From CAVSJR01 sp963728285 (GTDB lineage: Bacteria; Actinomycetota; UBA4738; HRBIN12): a stretch of DNA of 64,000 bases. Below are positions 8,683 through 15,973 of the stretch, piece after piece. The stretch spans positions 806,001 to 870,000 of the forward strand of contig CAVSJR010000001.1 in NCBI GenBank assembly GCA_963728285.1, given 5' to 3'. The first letter of the stretch is position 1. Each line of letters opens with the position of its first letter. The notes under the pieces are model-generated. The model was not told the DNA's origin. It saw nothing but the letters and a program-made list of their open reading frames with translations, and did not search any database. The position numbers were made by a program, and so were the translations under genes.

Positions 8683-8713
8683 AGGGTAGCAGGTTCGCGC
8701 CGGCCAATGTCAA
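8683..8713 (-). promoter_or_regulatory. promoter of the molybdate operon
   Basis: The reverse strand has TTGACA (8708-8713) and TACCCT (8683-8688) 19 bp apart, then 7 nt to GTG 8675. Just upstream, ATAGC occurs twice 10 bp apart (8714-8730), a possible operator for the HTH-TOBE regulator. Confidence 0.55.
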
Positions 8714-8756
8714 GCTATTGCTGGCTATGCCAACGTCGATCTCGCTGCGGCGAGCG

Positions 8757-9734
8757 TCAGACCGCGAAGCGGACGTGCAGGATGTCGCCTTCGCGCACGA
8801 CGTAGTCCTTGCCCTCGACGCGCAGGAGCCCCTTGGACTTCGCGGCCTCCATGCTGCCCGCCTCCACGAGGTCCCCGTAGCCGATCACCTCGGCGCGGAT
8901 GAATCCCCGCTCGAGATCGGTGTGGATCGCGGCCGCCGCCTCCGGCGCACGGGCGCCCCGGCGAACCTCCCACGCCCGCGTCTCGTCCTCCCCGGTCGTC
9001 AGGAAGGTGATGAGGTCGAGGGCCCGATAGCCGGCGGCGATCACCTTCTCGAGGCCGGGCTCGGCCACGCCGAACTCCTCGAGGAGCGCGCGCGCCTCCT
9101 CGGCATCCATCTCCGCCGTCTCCGCCTCGATCGACGCGTAGACGCCCACGGCGTCCCCCGGCAGGCCCGGCGGAACGTCGGCGCCCTCCTCGAGGTTGGC
9201 CACGACGACGAACGGCTTGAGGGTGAGGGGCGCGATGGCCCGGAGCTCGGCTCGCTGGGCGTCGTCCAGCCCGGCGTCACGCAGCGGGGTCTCCGAGGAG
9301 AGGGCGTCGTGCGCGGCCTCCAGGGCATCCGCCTCGGCCCCCGGCTTTCCGCGCGCGCGCTTCCTCGCCCGCTCCAGGGCGGAGTCGATGACGGCCAGGT
9401 CGGCGAGCAGCAATTCCTCATGGACGCCCCGGAGCTCATCGGCGGGCGAGGCGTCGGGACCGAAGCAGCGCAGGACGATCGCGAGGGCATCGACCTCCCG
9501 CAACGCGGCGATGCCCTGGGCGGAGGACGTCCCTCCGGGCACATCGACGAACCGCACTTGCGCGTTGACGGTCTTCCGCGAGGCCTCGATCCTCGTCAGC
9601 TCGGGCAGCCGCGGGTCGGGCACCGGAACGACCGCCTGATTGGCCCGGCCTCCGACGACGCCGGCCCGCGTCAGGGCCCTGAAGAGGGTGGATTTCCCCG
9701 AGAACGGGAGGCCGACGAGGCCGATGTCCTTCAC
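8757..9734 (-). CDS. ychF: YchF/OBG-family GTPase-like protein
   Basis: This is a 325-residue P-loop NTPase of the YchF branch, which in other bacteria hydrolyses ATP and binds ribosomes. Walker A is GLVGLPFSGKSTLF at the very N-terminus, switch II is FVDVPGGTSSAQG and the C-terminal TGS-like domain ends with GLLRVEGKDYVVREGDILHV. Typical YchF proteins are about 360 residues and carry an NKxD-like motif; here the equivalent region reads KPFVVVANLEEG, so this is a short divergent member. GTG 9734 is chosen because TAGGCT lies 8 nt upstream and the family starts with xxIGLVG. Confidence 0.87.
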   Translation of the reverse strand: MKDIGLVGLPFSGKSTLFRALTRAGVVGGRANQAVVPVPDPRLPELTRIEASRKTVNAQVRFVDVPGGTSSAQGIAALREVDALAIVLRCFGPDASPADELRGVHEELLLADLAVIDSALERARKRARGKPGAEADALEAAHDALSSETPLRDAGLDDAQRAELRAIAPLTLKPFVVVANLEEGADVPPGLPGDAVGVYASIEAETAEMDAEEARALLEEFGVAEPGLEKVIAAGYRALDLITFLTTGEDETRAWEVRRGARAPEAAAAIHTDLERGFIRAEVIGYGDLVEAGSMEAAKSKGLLRVEGKDYVVREGDILHVRFAV

Positions 9735-9742
9735 GACCGGCG

Positions 9743-9748
9743 AGCCTA
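9743..9748 (-). promoter_or_regulatory. -10 box TAGGCT of ychF (leaderless)
   Basis: The reverse strand reads TAGGCT, 8 nt, then GTG 9734. This decides against the longer open frame that begins further upstream. Confidence 0.5.
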
Positions 9749-9825
9749 GCAAAGGCCCTCTTCGCCGCCCGCCCGCCGGCCGGCGCCGCCCAGGGGCCCG
9801 GACGCGGAGCGCAACGCAGAAACCG

Positions 9826-9841
9826 TAGCCCGTTCGGGCTA
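9826..9841. promoter_or_regulatory. 16-bp perfect palindrome between ychF and pup
   Basis: TAGCCCGTTCGGGCTA is a perfect palindrome between two divergent genes, about 60 bp before pup. Nothing is transcribed into it from the left and no T-tract follows, so an operator is more likely than a terminator. Confidence 0.4.
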
Positions 9842-9903
9842 GAGGAATTGGGGTTCCCGGTCGCTAACCGTACGCGCCCTTCTGACCGACAGGTGAATGA
9901 GGG

Positions 9904-10113
9904 ATGTCTATGGTGCGCGAACAGATCGAGCGGAAACGGAATCACCGGCGCGACGACGACGAGGTCGCCGAGCGAGAGTCCGACGCGGGGTCCTCCGGCA
10001 ACGCGACGGCCCTGGTCGACGAGATCGACGACATCCTCGACGAGATCGACGCGGTCCTCGAGAAGAACGCCGAGGAGTTCGTGAAGTCCTTCGTGCAAAA
10101 GGGCGGCGAGTAA
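9904..10113 (+). CDS. pup: prokaryotic ubiquitin-like protein Pup
   Basis: This 69-residue, very acidic, probably disordered protein ends in FVKSFVQKGGE. That is the hallmark Pup tail, with the two coil-forming stretches LVDEIDDILDEIDAVLEKNA before it. Pup is ligated through its C-terminal glutamate to lysines of target proteins by PafA, sending them to the Mpa-proteasome. Here Glu is encoded directly, so Dop deamidation of a Gln is not needed for activation. AGGTGA lies 7 nt before ATG 9904; ATG 9910 is an alternative start. The usual neighbours (dop, prcBA, pafA, mpa) are not in this window, so pup is separated from them. Confidence 0.93.
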   Translation: MSMVREQIERKRNHRRDDDEVAERESDAGSSGNATALVDEIDDILDEIDAVLEKNAEEFVKSFVQKGGE

Positions 10114-10156
10114 CGACCCGGAGCGACCGTCCCCCGAGGCGTCGGTGCGAGCTCGG

Positions 10157-10561
10157 CTACGCCGCCTTCGTCTCCCAGAAGATCTTCGCGATCTCGTCGA
10201 TCTGATCCAGCAGCTTCTGTCCCTGGGCGGGGTCCTGGCTCTTCTTCGACGCGCCGGCCTCCTTGGTCGCCTGCCAGAAGAGGTCGTTCAGGTTCGGGTA
10301 CTTCTGAGCGTGCTCGGGCTTGAAGTAGTCGGTCCAGAGCACCCACAGGTGGTGCTTCACGAGGTCCGCGCGCTCCTCCTTGATCAGGATCGCCCGGTCC
10401 TTGAACACCGGATCGTCCGACCCCTGATACTTCTCCTGGATCTGCTTCACGGACTCCGCCTCGATGCGGGCCTGGGCCGGGTCGTAGACACCGCAGGGAA
10501 GGTCGCAATGGGCGTGGACAACGCGCCTGGGCCTGAGCAAAGCTTCGATCGTGAGTCGCAT
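10157..10561 (-). CDS. sodN: nickel-containing superoxide dismutase
   Basis: This 134-residue precursor disproportionates superoxide. After a 17-residue propeptide comes the nickel hook HCDLPCGVYDPAQARIEAES: His18 becomes the free N-terminus and Cys19 and Cys23 bind nickel. The rest is the four-helix bundle expected of Ni-SOD. GGAGG sits 5 nt before ATG 10561. The propeptide must be cut between Ala17 and His18, and the divergent S26 peptidase at 10617 is the expected enzyme. In other actinobacteria sodN is repressed by the Nur regulator; I saw no clear Nur box. Confidence 0.96.
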   Translation of the reverse strand: MRLTIEALLRPRRVVHAHCDLPCGVYDPAQARIEAESVKQIQEKYQGSDDPVFKDRAILIKEERADLVKHHLWVLWTDYFKPEHAQKYPNLNDLFWQATKEAGASKKSQDPAQGQKLLDQIDEIAKIFWETKAA

Positions 10562-10591
10562 GCCGCCTCCTTCGGATGGCTCTTCGAAGCA

Positions 10592-10597
10592 AACCTA
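10592..10597 (-). promoter_or_regulatory. likely -10 box TAGGTT of sodN
   Basis: TAGGTT on the reverse strand lies about 30 nt before the sodN ATG. It would give a short leader containing the AAGGAGG ribosome-binding site. The sodX promoter must share this 55-bp divergent interval. Confidence 0.4.
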
Positions 10598-10616
10598 TCA
10601 CCGGGGTCGCCGACCC

Positions 10617-11018
10617 GTGTCCCGGCTGCTCACGGCCGCGCTCGTGGCCGCGGGCATCGCCTACTGCTGTCTCCGCTGGCGCCCGTCCCGCGTCGAGATC
10701 CGGGGCTCCAGCATGGCGCCGCTGCTGTGGGCGGGCGACTGGGCGCTCACCGTCCCGGCGAGGCGCGTCGGGGTCGGCGACGTCGTGGTGATCGAGCATC
10801 CGCACCGTCCCGGGTTCGAGATGGTCAAGCGGATCGTGGCGGCCCCCGGCGACCTGGATCCGAGCGGGGATCCGCTCGGCCCGGACGGTTGGTGGGTGGA
10901 GGGGGACAACCCCGATGAATCGACGGATAGCCGTCATTTCGGGCCCCTCGCGCGCGACGACATCCTCGCCCACGTCAGGCTCGTGTACTGGCCGCCGCAC
11001 CGCCGTCGGCTTCTCTGA
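10617..11018 (+). CDS. sodX: nickel-type superoxide dismutase maturation protease
   Basis: This 133-residue S26-family peptidase is shorter than housekeeping LepB. It has one N-terminal membrane helix, the nucleophile box IRGSSMAPLL and the lysine box FEMVKRIVAAPGD, then GDNPDESTDSRHFGP. The Ser/Lys dyad is present. Its divergent position 55 bp from sodN identifies it as the protease that exposes His18 of Ni-SOD. The open frame reaches upstream into the sodN start, so I take GTG 10617 (VSRLLTAALV), which begins the hydrophobic segment. Confidence 0.9.
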   Translation: MSRLLTAALVAAGIAYCCLRWRPSRVEIRGSSMAPLLWAGDWALTVPARRVGVGDVVVIEHPHRPGFEMVKRIVAAPGDLDPSGDPLGPDGWWVEGDNPDESTDSRHFGPLARDDILAHVRLVYWPPHRRRLL

Positions 11019-11078
11019 CCGGGACAGCGGGATGGCTTCGTTGCATGCGGGTGCCGGCGGCGCGGCCCGAGCGGGCCA

Positions 11079-11744
11079 TCAGCGGCCGTTGGACGAGAAG
11101 TGCTGATAGTCCTTGGTCGAGCGCCACCTGCCGCCCCACTCCCAGCCGATCGAACGGAACGCGCGCACGACCGCGTCGTGGCGGTGGATCATCCCGCGGC
11201 GGCGCTTGGATCGATCCACGTAGCGGCGCCCCTTCGGCGGCGAGACGTAGTCCCCGACGACGTAGGGGTTCTCGACCGGGTTGATGTCGATCGCGCGACC
11301 GTAGGCGTGTTGCGACCACACGCCGGGGGAGCCGGCCCGCCATCGGCAGTTGAACGCCGAGGTGTTGTCGGCCTTCATCGATCGCAGATCCTTGGCCCCG
11401 TAGTAGTCGACGAGGCGCATCCGCCGGATGGGGAACCGTGCGTCGAACAGCTTGTGGAAGGCGCGGACCATCCGGCGCGCGTAGCGGCGATGGACCACGA
11501 GCTCCCCGGGGTGGGTCTCCCGGTCGAAGCCGCGGTACCGTAGATGCAGCAGCCGGAGGTTCCGGATCGGCACCGGGCAGCCCCGATGCCACGACCGACC
11601 GGTCATCAGCCGGCGCGTCTGGCGGTCGATGCGCTCGATGCGCCATCGGAACTCGTCGGCCTGCGCGCCACCTGCAGCCGGGCCGGCCGAGGCCCCCGCC
11701 AGGAGCACGGCGACCGCGAGCAGGGCGGCGAACCGTCGTCGCAT
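11079..11744 (-). CDS. secreted M15-family D-Ala-D-Ala carboxypeptidase-like protein
   Basis: This 221-residue exported protein has a Sec signal peptide (RRRFAALLAVAVLLAGASAG). The catalytic part shows the M15C pattern: NTSAFNCRW, then SQHAYGRAIDINPVENPYV with the zinc ligands His and Asp, and later WRSTKDYQHF with the third ligand His. Such enzymes trim peptidoglycan stem peptides in the cell envelope. It is divergent from marR with 91 bp between starts and converges on sodX. No C-terminal anchor is seen. Confidence 0.88.
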   Translation of the reverse strand: MRRRFAALLAVAVLLAGASAGPAAGGAQADEFRWRIERIDRQTRRLMTGRSWHRGCPVPIRNLRLLHLRYRGFDRETHPGELVVHRRYARRMVRAFHKLFDARFPIRRMRLVDYYGAKDLRSMKADNTSAFNCRWRAGSPGVWSQHAYGRAIDINPVENPYVVGDYVSPPKGRRYVDRSKRRRGMIHRHDAVVRAFRSIGWEWGGRWRSTKDYQHFSSNGR

Positions 11745-11786
11745 CCGGGCATCATCCCAGGCGGGGACGGCGGGCCGCGCACGAAG

Positions 11787-11829
11787 TAGTTCGCGACACT
11801 AATTAGCCTGGCGAACTATATGGTATGCT
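11787..11829 (+). promoter_or_regulatory. nested palindromic operator and promoter of the marR operon
   Basis: TAGTTCGC (11787-11794) and GCGAACTA (11811-11818) are perfect inverted repeats placed symmetrically around the palindrome CTAATTAG (11799-11806), with 4-bp gaps on both sides. The -10 box TATGCT (11824-11829) follows and leaves 6 nt to GTG 11836, so bound protein would cover the core promoter. Autorepression by the MarR protein is the natural reading. Confidence 0.7.
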
Positions 11830-11835
11830 GGGCGT

Positions 11836-12282
11836 GTGCCCGCCGATACCGCCCCCGCCCCCACGTTGCCCGAGCTGGCCTCGTCGCTGCGCATTCGCGT
11901 CATGCGGCTGTCCCGCAACCTCCGCAGACAGGCGGGGACGGGGCTCTCCGCCTCGCTCCTGTCGGCGCTCACGACGGTGGAGCGCAACGGACCCATGACG
12001 ATCGGGACGCTCGCCGACGCAGAGCAGGTCAGGCCGCCGACGATGACGAAGGTCGTCGCATCGCTGGTCGAGCAGGGACTGGTGACGCGGGAGCCCGATC
12101 CGCTCGACGGGCGCGTGGCCTGGGTGATGGCCACGCCCGAGGGGCGGTCGCTCCTTCGCCGGACGCGCCGTCGGTCGGACGCCTACCTGGCGACGCGGCT
12201 GCGGTCGCTCGACCGGGAGGAGCTCCTGGTGCTCGAGAGGGCGAGCCGGCTCCTCGAGCGGCTGACGGAGGAGGCGCGATGA
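11836..12282 (+). CDS. MarR-family transcriptional regulator
   Basis: This 148-residue winged-helix protein has the MarR core: LLSALTTVERNGPMTIGTLA, recognition helix RPPTMTKVVASLVEQGLVTR, and wing EPDPLDGRVAWVMATPEGR. Flanking helices would form the dimer. Its stop overlaps the start of the MFS gene as ATGA, so regulator and transporter are coupled. MarR proteins of this layout usually repress a neighbouring drug exporter until a ligand binds. A striking palindrome lies in its promoter. The start is GTG 11836, leaderless. Confidence 0.92.
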   Translation: MPADTAPAPTLPELASSLRIRVMRLSRNLRRQAGTGLSASLLSALTTVERNGPMTIGTLADAEQVRPPTMTKVVASLVEQGLVTREPDPLDGRVAWVMATPEGRSLLRRTRRRSDAYLATRLRSLDREELLVLERASRLLERLTEEAR

Positions 12283-13601
12283 GCTCCGTGGTCCTCGCCT
12301 TCCATCGAACCTTTCACTCGCTCCGCTCGTGGAACTTTCGGCTCTACCTCGCCGGCCTCGCCATCTCGGCCACGGGGATCTGGATCCACGCGGTGGCCTC
12401 CGCGTGGCTGGTGCTGGATCTCACGGGCAGCGGGGTGGCGCTCGGCCTCGAGATGATGTTCATGTTCCTGCCGATCCTGTTCCTCGGGGCCTGGGGCGGC
12501 GTCGTCGCCGACCGCTTCGACAAACGCCGCGTCCTGCTGCTGACGCAGAGCCTGTTCGCGGTGCTCTCCACGACGCTCGGGGTCCTCACCGCCACGGGGG
12601 TGGTCAGGCTCTGGATGGTCTACGCGATCTCCTTCGCCGTCGGGATCGTGACGACCGTCGACCATCCGACGCGCCAGAGCTTCGTGCCCGAGATGGTGGC
12701 GAGACGAGATCTCACCAACGCGGTGAGCCTCAACAGCGCGGTGTTCACCGGCACGCGGATCGTCGGGCCGGCGATCGGTGCGGCCGTGATCGCAGCCGTC
12801 GGCATCGCGCCGGCGTTCCTCCTCGACGGCGTGTCCTATCTCGCGGTCATCGGCGGGCTGGTGCTCATGCGCCGGCGCGAGCTCCGGCCGGCCGACCGTG
12901 CGCCGGAGGGAGAGCGCGGGCTCCGCGAGGGCCTCCGCTACGTCGCCCGCACGCGCGAGCTGCGGCTCCCGCTCGTGTTGATGGCGGTGCTGTTCGCCTT
13001 CTCCTTCAACTTCATGGTCCTGCTGCCGCTGATGGCGGACCGGGCGTTCGCGGGAGGGGCGGGGACCTACGGATCCCTCCTGTCGGTCATGGGGCTCGGT
13101 TCGTTCGTCGGCGCGCTCGTGCTCGCTCACCGCTCGAGCCCCGGCGTCCGGCTGATGTGCGCGGCCGGCGCCGCCGTCGGCGTCTTCAGCCTCGCCGCCG
13201 CCGTCGCCCCGACGCTGAGATGGGAGTGGGCCTGCGTCGCCCTGCTCGGGTTCTCGGCGATCTCGTTCATGATCGTCGGCAACACGACCCTGCAGCTCAC
13301 CTCCGGGCCGACGATGCGGGGGCGCGTCATGTCGTTGTATTCGGTCGTCTTCCTCGGGAGCACCCCGATCGGCGCGCCGATCGCCGGGTGGATCGGCCAG
13401 CACCTCGGCCCACGGGTGGGGCTGCTCGCCGGAGGTATGGTGGCGCTGCTCGGCAGCCTGATCACGCTCTGGGTCGTTCACCGAACTCGGGCCCGTGACG
13501 TTCCTCGCGAGGCGACCGGCGCGGTCGTCCCGGTGCCGGTGGGCGAGCCGGCTGCGGCCGCCGGGCGGCCCCGCGAGGTTGAGCGAACGCTGAGCGCCTG
13601 A
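12279..13601 (+). CDS. MFS transporter coupled to MarR
   Basis: This 440-residue, 12-helix MFS_3-type transporter begins MSSVVLAFHRTFHSLRSWNF and has WGGVVADRFDKRRVLLLTQS as the helix 2-3 loop. MRGRVMSLYSVVFLGSTPIG lies before helix 11. It is translationally coupled to marR (ATGA), which supports export of a toxic compound, but the substrate is unknown. It is a close paralogue of the transporter at 13907, sharing LYSVVFLGSTPIG and the order of loops. The pair probably arose by tandem duplication. Confidence 0.9.
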   Translation: MSSVVLAFHRTFHSLRSWNFRLYLAGLAISATGIWIHAVASAWLVLDLTGSGVALGLEMMFMFLPILFLGAWGGVVADRFDKRRVLLLTQSLFAVLSTTLGVLTATGVVRLWMVYAISFAVGIVTTVDHPTRQSFVPEMVARRDLTNAVSLNSAVFTGTRIVGPAIGAAVIAAVGIAPAFLLDGVSYLAVIGGLVLMRRRELRPADRAPEGERGLREGLRYVARTRELRLPLVLMAVLFAFSFNFMVLLPLMADRAFAGGAGTYGSLLSVMGLGSFVGALVLAHRSSPGVRLMCAAGAAVGVFSLAAAVAPTLRWEWACVALLGFSAISFMIVGNTTLQLTSGPTMRGRVMSLYSVVFLGSTPIGAPIAGWIGQHLGPRVGLLAGGMVALLGSLITLWVVHRTRARDVPREATGAVVPVPVGEPAAAAGRPREVERTLSA

Positions 13602-13643
13602 GCCCGAGTGGTACGGGCGCGGATGCGGTAAGAAGATGGGGAG

Positions 13644-13910
13644 ATGTCGATGTGGGACGAAGCTGGTGACGTGGCAAGAGCCGGACTGCGCGAGGCGCAG
13701 CTGTTCCTTCACTCGCCGGGAGCGCGCAAGGCCCGCACGGTGGTCGCCACCGGGCTGATCGTCGCGGCGCCTGCGATCGCACGGCACCCCTACGTGCGTG
13801 GGACGAAGCTCCTTCGCATCGTGGGCGTCGCCGGCGGCGCTGCCATCATCGTGAAGGTCGCGGAGACGATCCGCGACTGGGAGCCTCGGGTCGCGGCCAC
13901 CGGTCGATGA
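13644..13910 (+). CDS. small predicted membrane protein
   Basis: This 88-residue protein has two short hydrophobic stretches (VVATGLIVAAPAIA and IVGVAGGAAIIVKVAETI). I do not recognise the family. Its stop overlaps the next MFS start as ATGA, so it is translated in the same unit, and it sits between two paralogous MFS genes. GGGGAG precedes ATG 13644 directly and ATG 13650 at better spacing, so the true start may be 6 nt downstream. It could be an accessory subunit or simply an inserted gene; the sequence does not decide. Confidence 0.65.
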   Translation: MSMWDEAGDVARAGLREAQLFLHSPGARKARTVVATGLIVAAPAIARHPYVRGTKLLRIVGVAGGAAIIVKVAETIRDWEPRVAATGR

Positions 13911-15175
13911 AGGCCCGGGCGGGGGAGCGCCCGGCCGGGGCCGGGTTCCTTCGCCGGACGTTCGCGTCGCTGGGCGTACGCAATTTCCGGCTGTTCATCC
14001 TCGGGCAGCTGCTCTCGACCACGGGTACGTGGATGCAGGGCGTGGCCGCGCCGCTGCTCGTCCTCTCCCTGACGGGAAGCGGCACCGCGCTGGGGATCGA
14101 CACGGCGCTGCAGTTCCTGCCGATCCTGCTCTTCGGGGCGTGGGGCGGGCTCATCGCGGACCGCTTCGACAACCGCAAGGTGCAGATCTCGACGCAGATC
14201 GGGTACGCGGTCGTCGCGTTCGCGCTCTGGGCGATCGTCGTCACCGCGGTCGTGGAGGTCTGGATGGTGTACGCGCTGTCGTTCCTCTCGGGGCTCGTCA
14301 CCGCCGTGGACATGCCGACGCGCCAGAGCTTCTACCTCGAGATGGTCGGCGCCGACTCCCTCACGAACGCCATGAGCCTGAACACGGCCACCTTCACCGG
14401 GTCGCGGATCCTCGGGGCGGCGATCGCCGGCGCGATGATCGCCGGATTCGGCTACGGCCCCGTCTTCCTCGTCAACGGATTGTCCTACCTCGCGGTCGTC
14501 GCGGCGCTCGTGGCGATGCGCACCCATGAGCTCCATCCCCGTGAGCACGTGCCGGCTCAGAAGGGCCTGGTGCGCGAGGGGATCCGCTACGTGTGGACGA
14601 CGCCGGCGCTGCGGCTGCCGATGCTCACGATGCTCGTCGTGTTCCTGTTCGCGTTCAACTTCATCGTCTTCGTGCCGCTGCTCGTCACCCGCACGTTCGA
14701 CGGGAGCCCGGCGGCGCTCGGGGGGCTTCTGTCGCTGTGGGGCGTCGGGTCCCTCGCCGGCGCGCTCTTCATGGCATCGAGGTCGACGCGGCCGAACCCA
14801 CGCCGGCTCGCGTGGCTTGCGCTCGCGCTCGGCGGCCTCAGCATCCTGCTCGGGCTCGCACCGGCGCTGTGGGTCGCCGGGCTCGTCGTCATCCCGCTGG
14901 GTGCGGCCTTCATCTCGTTCGCGATCACCGGCAACTCGACGCTTCAGCTCGCGGCCTCCGGGCAGATGCGCGGACGGGTCATGGCCCTGTACTCGGTCGT
15001 GTTCCTCGGCAGCACCCCGATCGGTGGTCCGATCGCCGGCTGGGTCGGGCAGCATCTCGGAGCGCCGTTCGGGCTCGTGGCGAGCGGGCTCATCGCCGCC
15101 GCCGCAGGCGCCGTCGCGCTCGCGGCGCTTCGGTCCCGCGCCGCGGGTGCGCCGCACACGACGGAGCCCGGCTGA
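13907..15175 (+). CDS. MFS transporter, paralogue of the 12279 transporter
   Basis: This 422-residue MFS_3-type protein starts MKARAGERPAG and has FRLFILGQLLSTTGTWMQG in helix 1, LIADRFDNRKVQISTQIG as loop 2-3, and MRGRVMALYSVVFLGSTPIG before helix 11. The last motif is nearly identical to that of the upstream paralogue. It is coupled to the small membrane protein before it by an ATGA overlap. The substrate is unknown. It converges on the CDGSH gene with 38 bp between stops. Confidence 0.9.
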   Translation: MKARAGERPAGAGFLRRTFASLGVRNFRLFILGQLLSTTGTWMQGVAAPLLVLSLTGSGTALGIDTALQFLPILLFGAWGGLIADRFDNRKVQISTQIGYAVVAFALWAIVVTAVVEVWMVYALSFLSGLVTAVDMPTRQSFYLEMVGADSLTNAMSLNTATFTGSRILGAAIAGAMIAGFGYGPVFLVNGLSYLAVVAALVAMRTHELHPREHVPAQKGLVREGIRYVWTTPALRLPMLTMLVVFLFAFNFIVFVPLLVTRTFDGSPAALGGLLSLWGVGSLAGALFMASRSTRPNPRRLAWLALALGGLSILLGLAPALWVAGLVVIPLGAAFISFAITGNSTLQLAASGQMRGRVMALYSVVFLGSTPIGGPIAGWVGQHLGAPFGLVASGLIAAAAGAVALAALRSRAAGAPHTTEPG

Positions 15176-15213
15176 GGCGGAGGTGCGGGAGCTCGGCCGC
15201 CCGGACGGCGAGA

Positions 15214-15873
15214 TCAGCCGTCGCCGAGGTCGACGTCGTCGTGGCTTCCGTCGCAGAACGGCTTGTTCCTCGAGGCCCCGCAACGGCAGAGCGTCACTCG
15301 CTCGCGACGCGCGTACGGCCGTCCGTCGGCTCCGACGACCTCCACGCCGCCCGTGACCACGTAGGACGCCCCGCGCGAGCAGCGGATGCCGGGTTCGAGG
15401 TGCGGCTCGACGGGCTCGGGATCGTCGCCGACCGCATAGGCGAGCGCGCCCGACGGGCAGCGTGCCACGACGTCGGCGATGTCGTCGGCGGGTGCGGCGT
15501 CGGGATCGATCCAGCGAGGCCTCGTGACGTCGAAGACCCGGGGAAGATTGTCCGTGCACACGGCGGCGTGCGCGCAGAGCCGGCGCGCATCCAGGATCGT
15601 GATCTCCGCTCCCTCGAACGCCCGCCGCCCGTCCCGGTAGTCGCCTCGGTCCGCGGTCTCTCGGCCGTCGAAGGCGATCGCGTCGTGGGTCTCGCAGGTC
15701 TCGTCGCAGAACGGCTTGGTTGAGGATCGACCGCAGCGACAGAGCTCAAACGTGTCGCCCGTCTCGAGCGTTCGTCCGTCGGCGTCGCGAAGCCGCACTC
15801 CGGCAACGACGTAGGGGCCGTTCGCCCGGATCGAGATCCGGCCCGGCGCGGGGGCTCCGTCGGCGCCCTCCAC
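15214..15873 (-). CDS. twin CDGSH iron-sulfur protein with central mono-cluster domain
   Basis: This 219-residue protein has three parts. The C-terminal CDGSH domain is canonical (LCRCGASRNKPFCDGSHDDV), giving the three-Cys/one-His ligand set of a [2Fe-2S] cluster. The N-terminal domain is a variant (LCRCGRSSTKPFCDETCETH) in which the Gly-Ser is replaced and His shifts by two residues. Between them a divergent 4Fe-4S mono-cluster region shows RLCAHAAVCTDNLP and VVARCPSGALAYAV. Such proteins are thought to transfer electrons or clusters. It starts at GTG 15873, leaderless with TATGAT 6 nt upstream. Confidence 0.87.
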   Translation of the reverse strand: MEGADGAPAPGRISIRANGPYVVAGVRLRDADGRTLETGDTFELCRCGRSSTKPFCDETCETHDAIAFDGRETADRGDYRDGRRAFEGAEITILDARRLCAHAAVCTDNLPRVFDVTRPRWIDPDAAPADDIADVVARCPSGALAYAVGDDPEPVEPHLEPGIRCSRGASYVVTGGVEVVGADGRPYARRERVTLCRCGASRNKPFCDGSHDDVDLGDG

Positions 15874-15879
15874 TCATCC

Positions 15880-15885
15880 ATCATA
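15880..15885 (-). promoter_or_regulatory. -10 box TATGAT of the CDGSH gene (leaderless)
   Basis: The reverse strand reads TATGAT, 6 nt, then GTG 15873. The box is close to consensus. Confidence 0.55.
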
Positions 15886-15973
15886 CGAAGGCCGGCGATG
15901 CCGAGCGAGGCCGCCCTTGCCCGTCGCGCTCGAGGAGGGACAAGATGGGTCGCCCAGGGGAAGGGAGAAGCCA

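Noticed and set aside
9826..9841. The palindrome before pup as a terminator
   Set aside because: It lies between divergent genes, so no upstream transcript needs to end there, and no T-run follows.
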